Of a stretch of DNA of 46,720 bases, positions 16,717 through 24,802 are shown one piece after another. Source of the stretch: an uncultured Verrucomicrobiota bacterium (GTDB taxonomy: Bacteria > Verrucomicrobiota > Kiritimatiellia > Kiritimatiellales > Tichowtungiaceae); assembly GCA_903826865.1 (NCBI GenBank), contig CAIKGD010000077.1, positions 1-46,720 of the forward strand, given 5' to 3'. The translations under genes and the position numbers were made by a program. Position 1 is the first letter of the stretch. The number at the start of each line of letters is the position of its first letter. The notes under the pieces were generated by a model that did no database searches, was not told the DNA's origin, and was given only the letters and a program-made list of their open reading frames with translations.

Positions 16717-18117
16717 ATGAGTAAAACACTGTTTGACAAGATTTGGGATGCACACGTCGTCAAGGATCTGGGTAACGGCGAGGTGCTTCTATATATCGAC
16801 CGGCATCTGGTTCACGAAGTGACCAGTCCACAGGCTTTTGAAGGGCTCCGTCTGGCCGGCCGCAAAGTCCGCTGTCCGGAACGGACTTTTGCCACGATGG
16901 ATCATAATGTTCCGACCGATGAAAACCGGATGAACATCACCGATCCGATCGCCAAGGCGCAGGTGGACGCGCTGACGGATAACGCGGCGCAGACCGGTGT
17001 CACACTGTTTCCGCTGGGCGACGACCGCCAGGGCGTCATTCACATCATCGGCCCGGAGCAGGGCATTGTTCTGCCCGGCATGACGGTGGTCTGCGGCGAC
17101 TCGCACACCGCGACGCACGGCGCATTCGGTTCGATTGCCTTCGGCATCGGCACCTCCGAAGTGGAGCATGTGCTGGCAACCCAGACGCTGCGGCAGAAAA
17201 AGCCGAAAAACTACAAAGTCGAATTTACCGGCAAGCTGCAAAAGGGCGTTACGGCCAAGGAGATGGTGCTGAAACTGATCGGCATGATCGGCACGGCGGG
17301 CGGAACCGGCTGTGCCTTTGAGTTCTGTGGCGAAGCGATCCGCAGTCTGTCAATGGAAGGCCGGCTGACGATCTGCAATATGGCGATTGAAGGCGGCGCG
17401 CGCGCCGGGCTGGTGGCACCCGATCAGGTGACGTTTGACTACGTCGCTTCCGGTGACCGCAAGTATGCTCCGAAGGACGAGGCACTGACGAAAGCCATTG
17501 CCGAATGGAAGAAACTTTACACCGATAAAGGCGCGCATTTTGATTGCGAGCTGATGATTGACGTGAGCGATCTGGCTCCGCAGGTGACTTGGGGAACCAG
17601 CCCCGGCATGGTAACCGACATAACCGGAAAAGTTCCGGCGCTGGACGCGGTACCGGAATACAGCCCGGCCGATGTGCGCGCGGCGCTGGATTATATGGGT
17701 CTTGAGCCCGGCATGAAGATGACCGATATCAAAATCGACACCGTTTTCATCGGCAGCTGTACAAACGGACGCCTTGAGGATTTGCGCGAAGCCGCCGCTG
17801 TCATTAAAGGCAAGAAGGTTGCCAAGGGTGTTCGCGTTCTGGTGGTGCCCGGCTCGGAAGCGGTGCGCTATGCGGCAGAAAAGGAACGTCTCGACCGCAT
17901 TTTTGTGAAGGCGGGCGCTGAGTGGCGCTATGCCGGTTGCAGCATGTGTCTGGCGATGAACCCCGACAAGCTGAAGGATAAGGAGCGCTGTGCTTCGACC
18001 TCCAACCGCAACTTTGAAGGCCGGCAGGGCAAGGGCGGACGCACTCATCTGGTCAGCCCGGCGATGGCGGCAGCGGCCGCTGTGGCCGGTCATTTTGTAG
18101 ATATTCGGAAAATTTAA
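16717..18117 (+). CDS. leuC: 3-isopropylmalate dehydratase large subunit
   Basis: 466 residues, an aconitase-family enzyme of leucine biosynthesis that isomerises 2- and 3-isopropylmalate with LeuD. Motifs: [15 protein letters not shown] at the start, [20 protein letters not shown], the 4Fe-4S cysteine in [13 protein letters not shown], and the remaining two cysteines in [13 protein letters not shown]. Ends [19 protein letters not shown], as in bacterial-type LeuC. No obvious Shine-Dalgarno before ATG 16717. leuD follows after a 99-base gap holding a CACAGAG repeat. Confidence 0.98.
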   Translation: MSKTLFDKIWDAHVVKDLGNGEVLLYIDRHLVHEVTSPQAFEGLRLAGRKVRCPERTFATMDHNVPTDENRMNITDPIAKAQVDALTDNAAQTGVTLFPLGDDRQGVIHIIGPEQGIVLPGMTVVCGDSHTATHGAFGSIAFGIGTSEVEHVLATQTLRQKKPKNYKVEFTGKLQKGVTAKEMVLKLIGMIGTAGGTGCAFEFCGEAIRSLSMEGRLTICNMAIEGGARAGLVAPDQVTFDYVASGDRKYAPKDEALTKAIAEWKKLYTDKGAHFDCELMIDVSDLAPQVTWGTSPGMVTDITGKVPALDAVPEYSPADVRAALDYMGLEPGMKMTDIKIDTVFIGSCTNGRLEDLREAAAVIKGKKVAKGVRVLVVPGSEAVRYAAEKERLDRIFVKAGAEWRYAGCSMCLAMNPDKLKDKERCASTSNRNFEGRQGKGGRTHLVSPAMAAAAAVAGHFVDIRKI

Positions 18118-18200
18118 CCACAGAGTGCACAGAGGACACGGAGGAGAAAAAATAAAATCTCTGAGTCTCTGTGTTCTCGAGCGAGCGCAGTGAGCGGGTG
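18117..18200. repeat. CACAGAG-type repeat in the leuC-leuD gap
   Basis: ACCACAGAGTGCACAGAGG, then GACACGGAGG, then an opposing half TCTCTGAGTCTCTGTG form a loose inverted repeat around an A-rich centre. GAGCGAGCGCAGTGAGCGG follows, another small palindrome. The type is a widespread intergenic repeat in environmental bacteria (general knowledge). It separates two genes that are usually adjacent and could form a hairpin in their shared mRNA. Confidence 0.65.
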
Positions 18201-18216
18201 GTAAAAAGGAGTTAAG

Positions 18217-18828
18217 ATGGAAAAGTTTAAAACATTTACAGGAATCGTTGCCGGTGTAGACCGCGCGAACATTGATACCGACGCGATCATTCCGAAGGAA
18301 TATCTGAAGTCGATCAAACGGACCGGCTTCGGCGCGGCGCTGTTTTCCGATTGGCGCTACAAAAATGACGGCTCGGATAATCCGTCGTTTGTGCTGAATA
18401 AGCCGGAAACCGCCGGTGCGCAGATTTTGGTGGCGCGTAATAACTTCGGCTGCGGGTCGAGCCGCGAACACGCCGTCTGGGCGGTTCAGCAGTACGGTTT
18501 CAAAGTAGTCATTGCGCCGCGTCAGGATGATGTGCCAGCGTTCGCTGACATTTTCCGGGGCAACTGCGGGAAGAACGGACTGCTGACGATCGAGCTGACT
18601 GCCGCACAGGTGGATACCATTTTCAAAACCCTGGGAAAAGAGCCGGGTGTGAAGGCCACGGTAAATCTGGAGGCGCAGACGGTCATCGTACACGCGGCGG
18701 GCGGCGATCAGGTGTTTCCGTTCAACGCTGATCCGGTGCTCCGGAACAAGCTTCTGAATGGTCTGGACGATATTGCCCAGACGCTCCAGTATGCGGACGA
18801 CATTGCGGCGTACGAAGCGCGGCACTGA
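18217..18828 (+). CDS. leuD: 3-isopropylmalate dehydratase small subunit
   Basis: 203 residues. The swivel domain partner of LeuC: FTGIVAGVDRANIDTDAIIP, GFGAALFSDWRY and the conserved NNFGCGSSREHAVWA. AAGGAG lies just upstream of ATG 18217. Normal length and intact. Part of a leuCD pair; leuA and leuB are not in the window. Confidence 0.97.
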   Translation: MEKFKTFTGIVAGVDRANIDTDAIIPKEYLKSIKRTGFGAALFSDWRYKNDGSDNPSFVLNKPETAGAQILVARNNFGCGSSREHAVWAVQQYGFKVVIAPRQDDVPAFADIFRGNCGKNGLLTIELTAAQVDTIFKTLGKEPGVKATVNLEAQTVIVHAAGGDQVFPFNADPVLRNKLLNGLDDIAQTLQYADDIAAYEARH

Positions 18829-18843
18829 AACCGGGAGCGGCTT

Positions 18844-19869
18844 ATGCAAAACCAGCAGCGGATACTGATTTCCCTCATCGGAGTTATTGCACTGATACTG
18901 GTTGGTTTTATGCTTAAAACGGCACAGGCCGTCATTCTGCCGCTGGTCATTGCATGGCTTCTTTCCTACATCCTTGCACCGCCGGTTAACTTTCTTGCCC
19001 GGCACCGCGTGCCGACGGCACCGGCGGTCGCAGTGGTGATGATTTTGCTGTTCGGGTTTTTCTACCTGACCGGACTTTTCCTTTACGCCCGCGGAATGGC
19101 GTTTGTGGAGGCGTACCCGAAATACGCCGATCAGTTCACACAGATCACGGTTGCTGTCAAGGAACGCTATTCCATGCCGTCCTGGCTGTCGTTCGGTGAG
19201 ATTGATTGGAAACATCTGATCGGCCAGCGGCTGGTTTCTTTTTCCGGCTCTTTCATTACGTTCACCGGCAATCTGGTGATGGTTCTGGTTTTTCTGATTT
19301 TCATGCTGCTCGGCAAACCGTATTTCGCAGGCAAAGTTCAGCGCGCTTTTCCGGACGCACAAGGTAAACGCATTGCGGGTGTCACGGCTTCTATCGCACA
19401 CCAGATCAGCCGCTATCTTTACGTCAAACTGATCCTCAGCACGGTTTCCAGTCTGCTGGTCTGGCTGGTGCTCGTTATCGGTAAATCCGACTTTCCGCTC
19501 ACCTGGGCGATGCTCGCTTTTCTGCTCAGTTTTATTCCGAGTGTTGGAATCGTGGCGGCTTCGATTCCGCCGGTACTGCTGGCCTTTGTGCAGTTTTATC
19601 CCAATTTCTGGGTGGCGGCGGGTATCGCCGCAGCGCTGCTGATTATTCATCAGATCATCGGCGGTCTTATCGAGCCGAAGGTCATGGGTGACAACCTAAA
19701 CCTCAGTCCGATGGTGGTTCTGCTTTCGCTGGTTTTCTGGGGCTGGCTGTGGGGCATCACCGGAGCGCTGCTGGCTGTGCCGATTGCCGCCGCCATTAAA
19801 ATTGTCTGCGAAAATATCGAAATGCTGAAGCCGGCCGCCGTGCTGATGGGCGCGGATAAGCACCAATAA
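18844..19869 (+). CDS. AI-2E-type transporter family membrane protein
   Basis: 341 residues with about eight membrane segments: LISLIGVIALILVGFML, AVILPLVIAWLLSYILAPPV, and toward the end FLLSFIPSVGIVAASIPPVLLAF, then IGGLIEPKVMGDNLNLSPM. That last motif is the most recognisable signature of the family (TqsA/PerM/YdiK). Members are proposed exporters of autoinducer-2 or antiporters, so the substrate here is open. GGGAG precedes ATG 18844. It lies between leuD and nadC on the same strand with short gaps, so a shared transcript is plausible without a functional link. Confidence 0.92.
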   Translation: MQNQQRILISLIGVIALILVGFMLKTAQAVILPLVIAWLLSYILAPPVNFLARHRVPTAPAVAVVMILLFGFFYLTGLFLYARGMAFVEAYPKYADQFTQITVAVKERYSMPSWLSFGEIDWKHLIGQRLVSFSGSFITFTGNLVMVLVFLIFMLLGKPYFAGKVQRAFPDAQGKRIAGVTASIAHQISRYLYVKLILSTVSSLLVWLVLVIGKSDFPLTWAMLAFLLSFIPSVGIVAASIPPVLLAFVQFYPNFWVAAGIAAALLIIHQIIGGLIEPKVMGDNLNLSPMVVLLSLVFWGWLWGITGALLAVPIAAAIKIVCENIEMLKPAAVLMGADKHQ

Positions 19870-19895
19870 GAACCCGTATGATTTTGAGAATACGC

Positions 19896-20759
19896 ATGAA
19901 GCTCCCGGATATCCTTTCTTTTCCTGACGTTAAGCAGCGCATTCGCGACGCGCTGTCCGAAGATCTCGGCCCCGGAAAGCTCGACGCCACTTCGTTCGCG
20001 CTGGTGCCGAAGAGCGAGAAAGCCGCGGCGCAGCTCGTCGCCCGCGAAGCCGGTATACTGGCTGGCAGTTCCGTGGCCGCCGAAGTTTTTCATCAGGTTG
20101 ATCCGTCCGTAAAGGTGGTTCAGAAAAAGAAAGACGGCTCCGTCATTAAACCCGGTGATGTTATCCTGAGCATCTCCGGCTCAGCGCGCGCCATGCTGGT
20201 GGCTGAACGCACCGCGCTCAATTTTATCCAGCGCATGACCGGCATTGCCGCCTTGACCCGGCGCTATGTTGAAGAAGCCGCTAATCCGGATGTGCTGATT
20301 CTCGACACACGCAAAACTACGCCGACGCTGCGCACGTTTGAAAAATACGCTGTGGTTTGCGGCGGCGGCACGAATCACCGCTACGGCCTGTTTGACCGCG
20401 TGCTGATTAAAGACAATCACCTTGCACACTGGACGCGCAACGGCGGCGATCTGGCCGGCGCTGTTCATGCGGCGCGCAAAAAATATCCGCAGCTGCCCGT
20501 GGAGGTTGAAGTCGATACCATTCAGCAGCTCAAAGCCGTTTTATCAGCCAAACCCGACTGGGTGCTGCTCGACAATATGACGCCGGCGAAACTGCGCGAA
20601 TGCGTCAAGCTGTGCGCCGGTATCTGTAAAACAGAGGCCTCCGGCGGTGTGAATCTGAAAACCGTCCGGGAAATCGCTCGAACCGGCGTGACGGCCGTTT
20701 CCATCGGCGCGCTGACCCATTCGGCACCGTCCGCTGATCTTGCACTTGATTTCGTATGA
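19896..20759 (+). CDS. nadC: Quinolinate phosphoribosyltransferase (nicotinate-nucleotide pyrophosphorylase)
   Basis: 287 residues from ATG 19896, with GAGA nearby; ATG 19878 is an in-frame alternative adding six residues. It makes nicotinate mononucleotide from quinolinate and PRPP in de novo NAD synthesis. Motifs: LSEDLGPGKLD, ERTALNFIQRMTGIAALTR, LDTRKTTPTLRTFEKYAV, GGGTNHRYGLFDRVLIKDNH, and EVEVDTIQQLKAVL. All are typical and intact. Neither nadA nor nadB is in the window. Confidence 0.97.
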   Translation: MKLPDILSFPDVKQRIRDALSEDLGPGKLDATSFALVPKSEKAAAQLVAREAGILAGSSVAAEVFHQVDPSVKVVQKKKDGSVIKPGDVILSISGSARAMLVAERTALNFIQRMTGIAALTRRYVEEAANPDVLILDTRKTTPTLRTFEKYAVVCGGGTNHRYGLFDRVLIKDNHLAHWTRNGGDLAGAVHAARKKYPQLPVEVEVDTIQQLKAVLSAKPDWVLLDNMTPAKLRECVKLCAGICKTEASGGVNLKTVREIARTGVTAVSIGALTHSAPSADLALDFV

Positions 20760-20762
20760 CGA

Positions 20763-20905
20763 AATAAAGAAATTCAAACTCCTAAACTCGGAATCCGAAA
20801 CAATGCTCAAAAAACTGAAATCCAAAGTTTCGAAACCCCGGCGAAATTTAATTTTAGAAATTTTTTCGTGCTTGGAATTTTGTGCTTTAAATTTCACCAG
20901 GGAGC
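20763..20905. repeat. AT-rich repeat-like filler between nadC and coaX
   Basis: About 145 bases of A/T-rich text with repeated short words (AAATTCAAACTC, GGAATCCGAAAC, TGAAATCCAAAG, AAATTTAATTTTAGAAATTTT). It differs from its GC-rich surroundings and resembles the AATCCGAAA/GAAATTC-type intergenic repeats of some environmental genomes. No gene is visible. The coaX ribosome site (CAGGGAGCG) lies at its right end. Confidence 0.5.
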
Positions 20906-20909
20906 GTTT

Positions 20910-21674
20910 ATGAACGCGACTCTGGTGGTGGATATCGGTAACACCAGCACTTCACTGGCGGTTGCGCGCGGACTGAAGCTTTCGTCTGTTCAACGTACAC
21001 CTTCGGCAACGACTGCAATGAAACTGCGTTCGGTTCCGGAACGGGCGGTGATTGCCTCGGTAAAACCCGGGGTCAATAAACGCTGGGAGAAGTTTCTGAA
21101 AGAGCAGGGCGTTACCGAAATTCTATGGGTGAATCATACCGTCGATCTGGGCGTGCCGGTTTCTTATCCGAAGCCCGAAACAATCGGCGCCGACCGACTG
21201 GCCAACGCCTGCGAAGCCGCCGCAGCATACGGCACACCTGTTGTTGTCTGTGATTTCGGCACGGCGCTGACCTTCGACATCGTTAAAAAGAAAGAAGGTT
21301 ATGTCGGCGGCATCATCTGCCCCGGACTGCCGCTGATGTTCGACTATCTCGCCGAAAAAACCGCATTGCTTCCGCATATCAAGCCGGTCAAGACGACGCA
21401 TGTCGTCGGCAAAAGCACCGAAGAAGCGATGCGGATCGGCGCGCATTTCGGCTATCTCGGCATGGTGAAAGAGATTCTGGCGCAGCTGCGAAAAGAACTC
21501 GGACATGGAACCAAGGTCTGCGCCACCGGCGGTTTTGCACAATGGGTTTTTAAGGGTTGGGATCACCCGGTTCCCGTTGACCCGCAACTTACCCTCAGAG
21601 GTCTCGCCCGCATTGCTGTACTGAATTCATGCGACGGATCGCTTGCAAGCCGGAATAATTTTCGCACGGTATGA
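20910..21674 (+). CDS. coaX: Type III pantothenate kinase
   Basis: 254 residues from ATG 20910, with GGGAG seven bases before. Actin-like ASKHA-fold kinase for the first step of coenzyme A synthesis. Motifs: ATP loop VVDIGNTSTSLAVA, ETIGADRLANACEAAAAYG with the substrate-binding GADR, and VCDFGTALTFDIV with the catalytic Asp. GGIICPGLPLMFDYLAEKTALLP and KSTEEAMRIGAHFGYLGMV complete the fold. Type III enzymes are not inhibited by CoA and need a monovalent cation (family knowledge). Confidence 0.96.
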   Translation: MNATLVVDIGNTSTSLAVARGLKLSSVQRTPSATTAMKLRSVPERAVIASVKPGVNKRWEKFLKEQGVTEILWVNHTVDLGVPVSYPKPETIGADRLANACEAAAAYGTPVVVCDFGTALTFDIVKKKEGYVGGIICPGLPLMFDYLAEKTALLPHIKPVKTTHVVGKSTEEAMRIGAHFGYLGMVKEILAQLRKELGHGTKVCATGGFAQWVFKGWDHPVPVDPQLTLRGLARIAVLNSCDGSLASRNNFRTV

Positions 21675-21690
21675 GATAAATGAGAGTTCA

Positions 21691-22524
21691 ATGAAACAGC
21701 TTTTTCTGCCGGTGTGTCTGCTTGCTCTGCTTCTTACGGGTGGCGGCTGCTGTAATTTCTATCGGCTGGCAGGAAATGGACCCAGACCGCGCGCTGAATG
21801 GGCGGATGCACTGTCCGGTGCGACTGCTAAGCAAATGGATAAAATCCGGGTGGAGGCCGCTACCAGCGATATCACACTGCTTTTCGACCGCGGGGACTAC
21901 GGCGGATACAAAGTTAAACTTCACCGGGAATTTGCCTGGCATGTTCCGGCCGGCCCTTATCATGAACGCTCATTCTGGCTTCCGGACAGCAAACGGGGAG
22001 GACGCAGCATGTGCATGAAGATGGACTGCTGGGGAACAGACCTTCTGCCGTACATGGTTGGTGTATTTGTGGCCGGGAATGCGGCGGTCTATGATTATCC
22101 CCGCGGCGGTTGCATCGCGTATCAGCGCTTCATGCGGGCCGGTCTCATTCCGCTGGTTGTGTACGAGTCCAGTCTGCTGCCGGTCACAAAAGAGTTGCAA
22201 ATTCCCGGCGGGCCGAATGTCATGAACCCCGGCTCGCTCTGCGGATTTTCAAGCTCGCTGGAGGGCCTTAAGCTGGATCGGATGGGCAATTATTATTTCT
22301 GGCCGTCGACTTCGCTGAACCGCCTTAAATACGACCGGTTGACAGCGTATTATTTTCTTTGCGGACTGCTGGCGTTTGGACAAAAAAACGATCGCGCCTA
22401 TCTGCAGATCGCCTGGATACCGATTCCTCTGTGGTCAATGGAAGAAGAGCCGTCGTTCAAAGATATTATTCCGCGTGGTTTGGCGCGCCCAGTGGCAGAA
22501 CGGTTCGGCCGTACACTTCATTGA
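21691..22524 (+). CDS. Predicted lipoprotein of unknown function
   Basis: 277 residues from ATG 21691. The start [21 protein letters not shown] is a signal peptide with a lipobox-like GGGC, so the protein is probably lipid-anchored. The body has no motif I can name; it contains [16 protein letters not shown], several Cys ([15 protein letters not shown]) and a hydrophobic [11 protein letters not shown]. Its 3' end overlaps the convergent acetate-transporter gene by 59 bp, an unusually long tail-to-tail overlap. Real coding is supported by the signal sequence and full-length frame. Confidence 0.7.
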   Translation: MKQLFLPVCLLALLLTGGGCCNFYRLAGNGPRPRAEWADALSGATAKQMDKIRVEAATSDITLLFDRGDYGGYKVKLHREFAWHVPAGPYHERSFWLPDSKRGGRSMCMKMDCWGTDLLPYMVGVFVAGNAAVYDYPRGGCIAYQRFMRAGLIPLVVYESSLLPVTKELQIPGGPNVMNPGSLCGFSSSLEGLKLDRMGNYYFWPSTSLNRLKYDRLTAYYFLCGLLAFGQKNDRAYLQIAWIPIPLWSMEEEPSFKDIIPRGLARPVAERFGRTLH

Positions 22525-23059
22525 GAACCTGCGCGATGCCCGCATAGATGGCGGAGAAACCGCAGATGAGTCCTTCATAACCCGCGATCTGCTTGAGCTG
22601 TGCATTTTCCGTGGCATCGCCGACGGCGAGCAGCGCAAACAGAATAACCAGTGTTCCGAAAACAACCTGCAGGGCTCTGGAGAGTTTCAGCGTTCCGATG
22701 AACATCAGCAGAGTGAAAAAACCCCACAGACCGAGGAAGCTGGCCATCGCCATATTCGAAGCGGGGGCTGCCCAGCCGAGTTTGGGCAGAACAATCAGTG
22801 CGACGAGGGTGAGCCAGAAGAAGCCGTAAGAGATAAAGGCGGTGGTGCCGAAGGTGTTGTTCTTTTTCCATTCCATGATGCCGGTGATGACCTGTGCCGT
22901 TCCGCCGTAAAAAATGCCCATGGCGAGAATCATGGAATTGAGTTCATAGAGCCCGGCGTTATGAAGATTCAGCAGAACGGTGGTCATGCCGAAGGCCAGC
23001 AGGCCGAGCGGAGCGGGATTGGCGGTGGTGTCTTTGACGGTCATGGAATCGGTGCACAT
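22466..23059 (-). CDS. satP: Acetate/succinate uptake transporter, GPR1/FUN34/YaaH (SatP) family
   Basis: 197 residues from ATG 23059, with AAAGAGA upstream. The family signature [18 protein letters not shown] opens the first membrane segment, and [20 protein letters not shown] is the conserved second region. Six membrane segments, as in E. coli SatP. The family moves acetate and succinate with protons. In a fermenter it could take up or release acetate. A perfect 11-bp inverted repeat lies in its leader at 23074-23119. The 3' end overlaps the lipoprotein gene. Confidence 0.95.
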   Translation of the reverse strand: MCTDSMTVKDTTANPAPLGLLAFGMTTVLLNLHNAGLYELNSMILAMGIFYGGTAQVITGIMEWKKNNTFGTTAFISYGFFWLTLVALIVLPKLGWAAPASNMAMASFLGLWGFFTLLMFIGTLKLSRALQVVFGTLVILFALLAVGDATENAQLKQIAGYEGLICGFSAIYAGIAQVLNEVYGRTVLPLGAPNHAE

Positions 23060-23073
23060 GGAAGAATCTCTTT

Positions 23074-23119
23074 CTGTATTAAATTTACGGTTCAAAAAAA
23101 ACGCAGTGATTTAATACAG
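23074..23119. promoter_or_regulatory. Perfect 11-bp-arm inverted repeat in the satP leader
   Basis: CTGTATTAAAT (23074-23084) and ATTTAATACAG (23109-23119) are exact inverted copies separated by 24 bases that include an A8 tract. It is 15 bases upstream of the satP start codon. It could be a protein-binding site or a stem in the mRNA leader. The arm itself contains a TATTAA word that could be a -10 box. Confidence 0.5.
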
Positions 23120-23167
23120 CTTTGCTTCGGATTGACACCACTTTTTGAAAATTTGTTGAAACGGAAA

Positions 23168-24001
23168 CTATTCCGCCGGTTTCCCGAGCGGAAGATCGCG
23201 CGAGGGCTCATCGCCGACCCCTGTTTCCTTTAACCGGTCGGGATGAATTTCAACCAGTGCATAGGCATTGCGGGAAGAAGCCTCGACCATTCCGCGGACG
23301 GTCACCTGATGGATGCCGTTTGCAAAAAAGTATCCGCCGCTGTGGACGTGTCCCGAAAACCAGACTGCAACACAGCCTGTTTCCACTGCCGTGCGGATCA
23401 CCTCTTCGGCATCTTTTAATAGCGGCTTGTTCGGCGCGAAATGGCAGAAACAGATCACTTTTTCCCGGTTTGCTGCGGCCTGTCTGAGCAGGGAGCAAAG
23501 CCAGTTGATTTGATCGTTTCCAAGTACGCCGTAGCCGGCGTGCATTCCGTCGAGCACGACGAAACGCCAGCCTCCGGCGCCGGGGACGGTAAAATCATAA
23601 TAGGATTTCTTCAGGCCGTATTTCTGCAGGAGAGCGTCTCTGTCCGCCATGACGCAATGATTGCCGATAACGTGATAATGAGGCATGGCAAGGCGGTTGT
23701 AGATACTCAGAACTTTGTCCAAATCCCGCGCAGATCCGGGAATATCACCCGGGTAGCCGTCAATAAGGTCGCCAAGCTGAATGACAAACGCCGGGTATTT
23801 TTGATTGAGATCGGCAACGCATTCCTCCAGCCGCAGCAGCGAATCACGGTAATGCCGCGCTCCCCGCGGATCTTTGTCGGCATATTGTATGTCCGTTATC
23901 ACCGCAAAGGTGAACAGCCGTTTCTCCGGCGGCGGTTGCGCATTAAGGCCGAAAGCACACAGGAGTGCCAAAGTTACGGCGGCTCGTTTGAACAGGCGCA
24001 T
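23168..24001 (-). CDS. Exported calcineurin-like metallophosphoesterase (ADPRibase-Mn-like)
   Basis: 277 residues. A signal peptide (MRLFKRAAVTLALLCAFGLNA) points to the periplasm. Metal-binding motifs in order: VITDIQYADKDPRGARHYR, QLGDLIDGYPGD, VIGNHCVM, FCHFAPNKPL and FSGHVHSGGYF. The DIQYAD and GHVHSGGY context is that of the Mn-dependent ADP-ribose/CDP-alcohol diphosphatase branch. The usual GNHD/E is GNHC here. It lies just upstream of satP on the same strand and 9 bases downstream of the Ehr small subunit gene, so it may be read through from that operon. Confidence 0.85.
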   Translation of the reverse strand: MRLFKRAAVTLALLCAFGLNAQPPPEKRLFTFAVITDIQYADKDPRGARHYRDSLLRLEECVADLNQKYPAFVIQLGDLIDGYPGDIPGSARDLDKVLSIYNRLAMPHYHVIGNHCVMADRDALLQKYGLKKSYYDFTVPGAGGWRFVVLDGMHAGYGVLGNDQINWLCSLLRQAAANREKVICFCHFAPNKPLLKDAEEVIRTAVETGCVAVWFSGHVHSGGYFFANGIHQVTVRGMVEASSRNAYALVEIHPDRLKETGVGDEPSRDLPLGKPAE

Positions 24002-24010
24002 GATTTTCTC

Positions 24011-24790
24011 CTACAGCCGGGCGGACGGGATGCGTCCGAGCAGACGAAGCAGTCCGTCGAGAATGGTGAGCGGATGCGGCGGGCAGCCGGGGATGTAGAG
24101 ATCGACCGGCAGAAGTGTATCGGCCCCGTTATTGACTTCCGAATGGTTGATAAAAGGTCCGCCGGACAGAGCGCAGGCGCCAACGGCGATGACAATTTTC
24201 GGTTTCGCTACCGCTTCATAGGTGTCGAGCAGAGCCGATTTCATATTCTGTGTAACGGGTCCGGTGATCAAAAGTCCATCGGCGTGACGCGGCGATGCCA
24301 CGAACTGGATGCCGAAACGGCCCAGATCCCAGCCGACGGTGCCAAGCACGTTGACGTCGGCTTCGCACGCATTGCATCCGCCGGCGCTGACCTGCCGCAG
24401 TTTAAGCGAACGGCCCAGCAGTTTTTTCAGTTCGCCGCCCAGCGATTCGGCCAGCTCTAACGCTGCTTCCGGTTTCACGCTGAGGTGCTCATGCTTGCGG
24501 ACGGCAAGCCGGTAGTCGCCGCTGTGACTGATGGCTTCTTGCGGACAGGCCCGTTTGCAGTCGTCGCAGAAAAGGCATTTGCCCAGATCAACCACGGGCT
24601 GTCTGTCCGGCGTAAAGGTGATGGCTTCCACCGGGCACGCTTCCGCACACTGGCGGCAGCCGTTTGTACAGCGCTGCGTATCAATCAGCAGCCGTCCGCG
24701 GAAGCGGTCGGGCATGGCGGGCGGCGGCGCATCCGGGAAACGGATGGTGCGGTACTTCTGATGGATTCGGGCTCTGATGATGTCGATCAT
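24011..24790 (-). CDS. Ferredoxin-fused small subunit (HyfH-HyfI/NuoI-NuoB-like) of an Ehr-type complex
   Basis: 259 residues. The N-terminal ~90 carry two 4Fe-4S sites: C41, C45, C48, C52 and C72, C75, C78, C82. The rest is the HycG/HyfI/NuoB-type small subunit, with the N2-type cluster ligands GGCNACE (C139, C142), GACA (C206) and PGCPPHP (C236). In E. coli these are two proteins (HyfH and HyfI); here they are fused. The electron wire is therefore complete up to the large subunit. AAGGACC precedes ATG 24790. Last gene of the complex; 12 bases after the large subunit. Confidence 0.92.
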   Translation of the reverse strand: MIDIIRARIHQKYRTIRFPDAPPPAMPDRFRGRLLIDTQRCTNGCRQCAEACPVEAITFTPDRQPVVDLGKCLFCDDCKRACPQEAISHSGDYRLAVRKHEHLSVKPEAALELAESLGGELKKLLGRSLKLRQVSAGGCNACEADVNVLGTVGWDLGRFGIQFVASPRHADGLLITGPVTQNMKSALLDTYEAVAKPKIVIAVGACALSGGPFINHSEVNNGADTLLPVDLYIPGCPPHPLTILDGLLRLLGRIPSARL

Positions 24791-24802
24791 GGTTCTGGTC
24801 CT

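Noticed and set aside
17350-19650. Very long open frame (766 codons) on the minus strand across leuC, leuD and the AI-2E-type permease
   Set aside because: It lies wholly opposite three well-supported genes and its translation is rich in Arg/His/Gln with no recognisable domain. It is a shadow caused by codon bias in GC-rich DNA.
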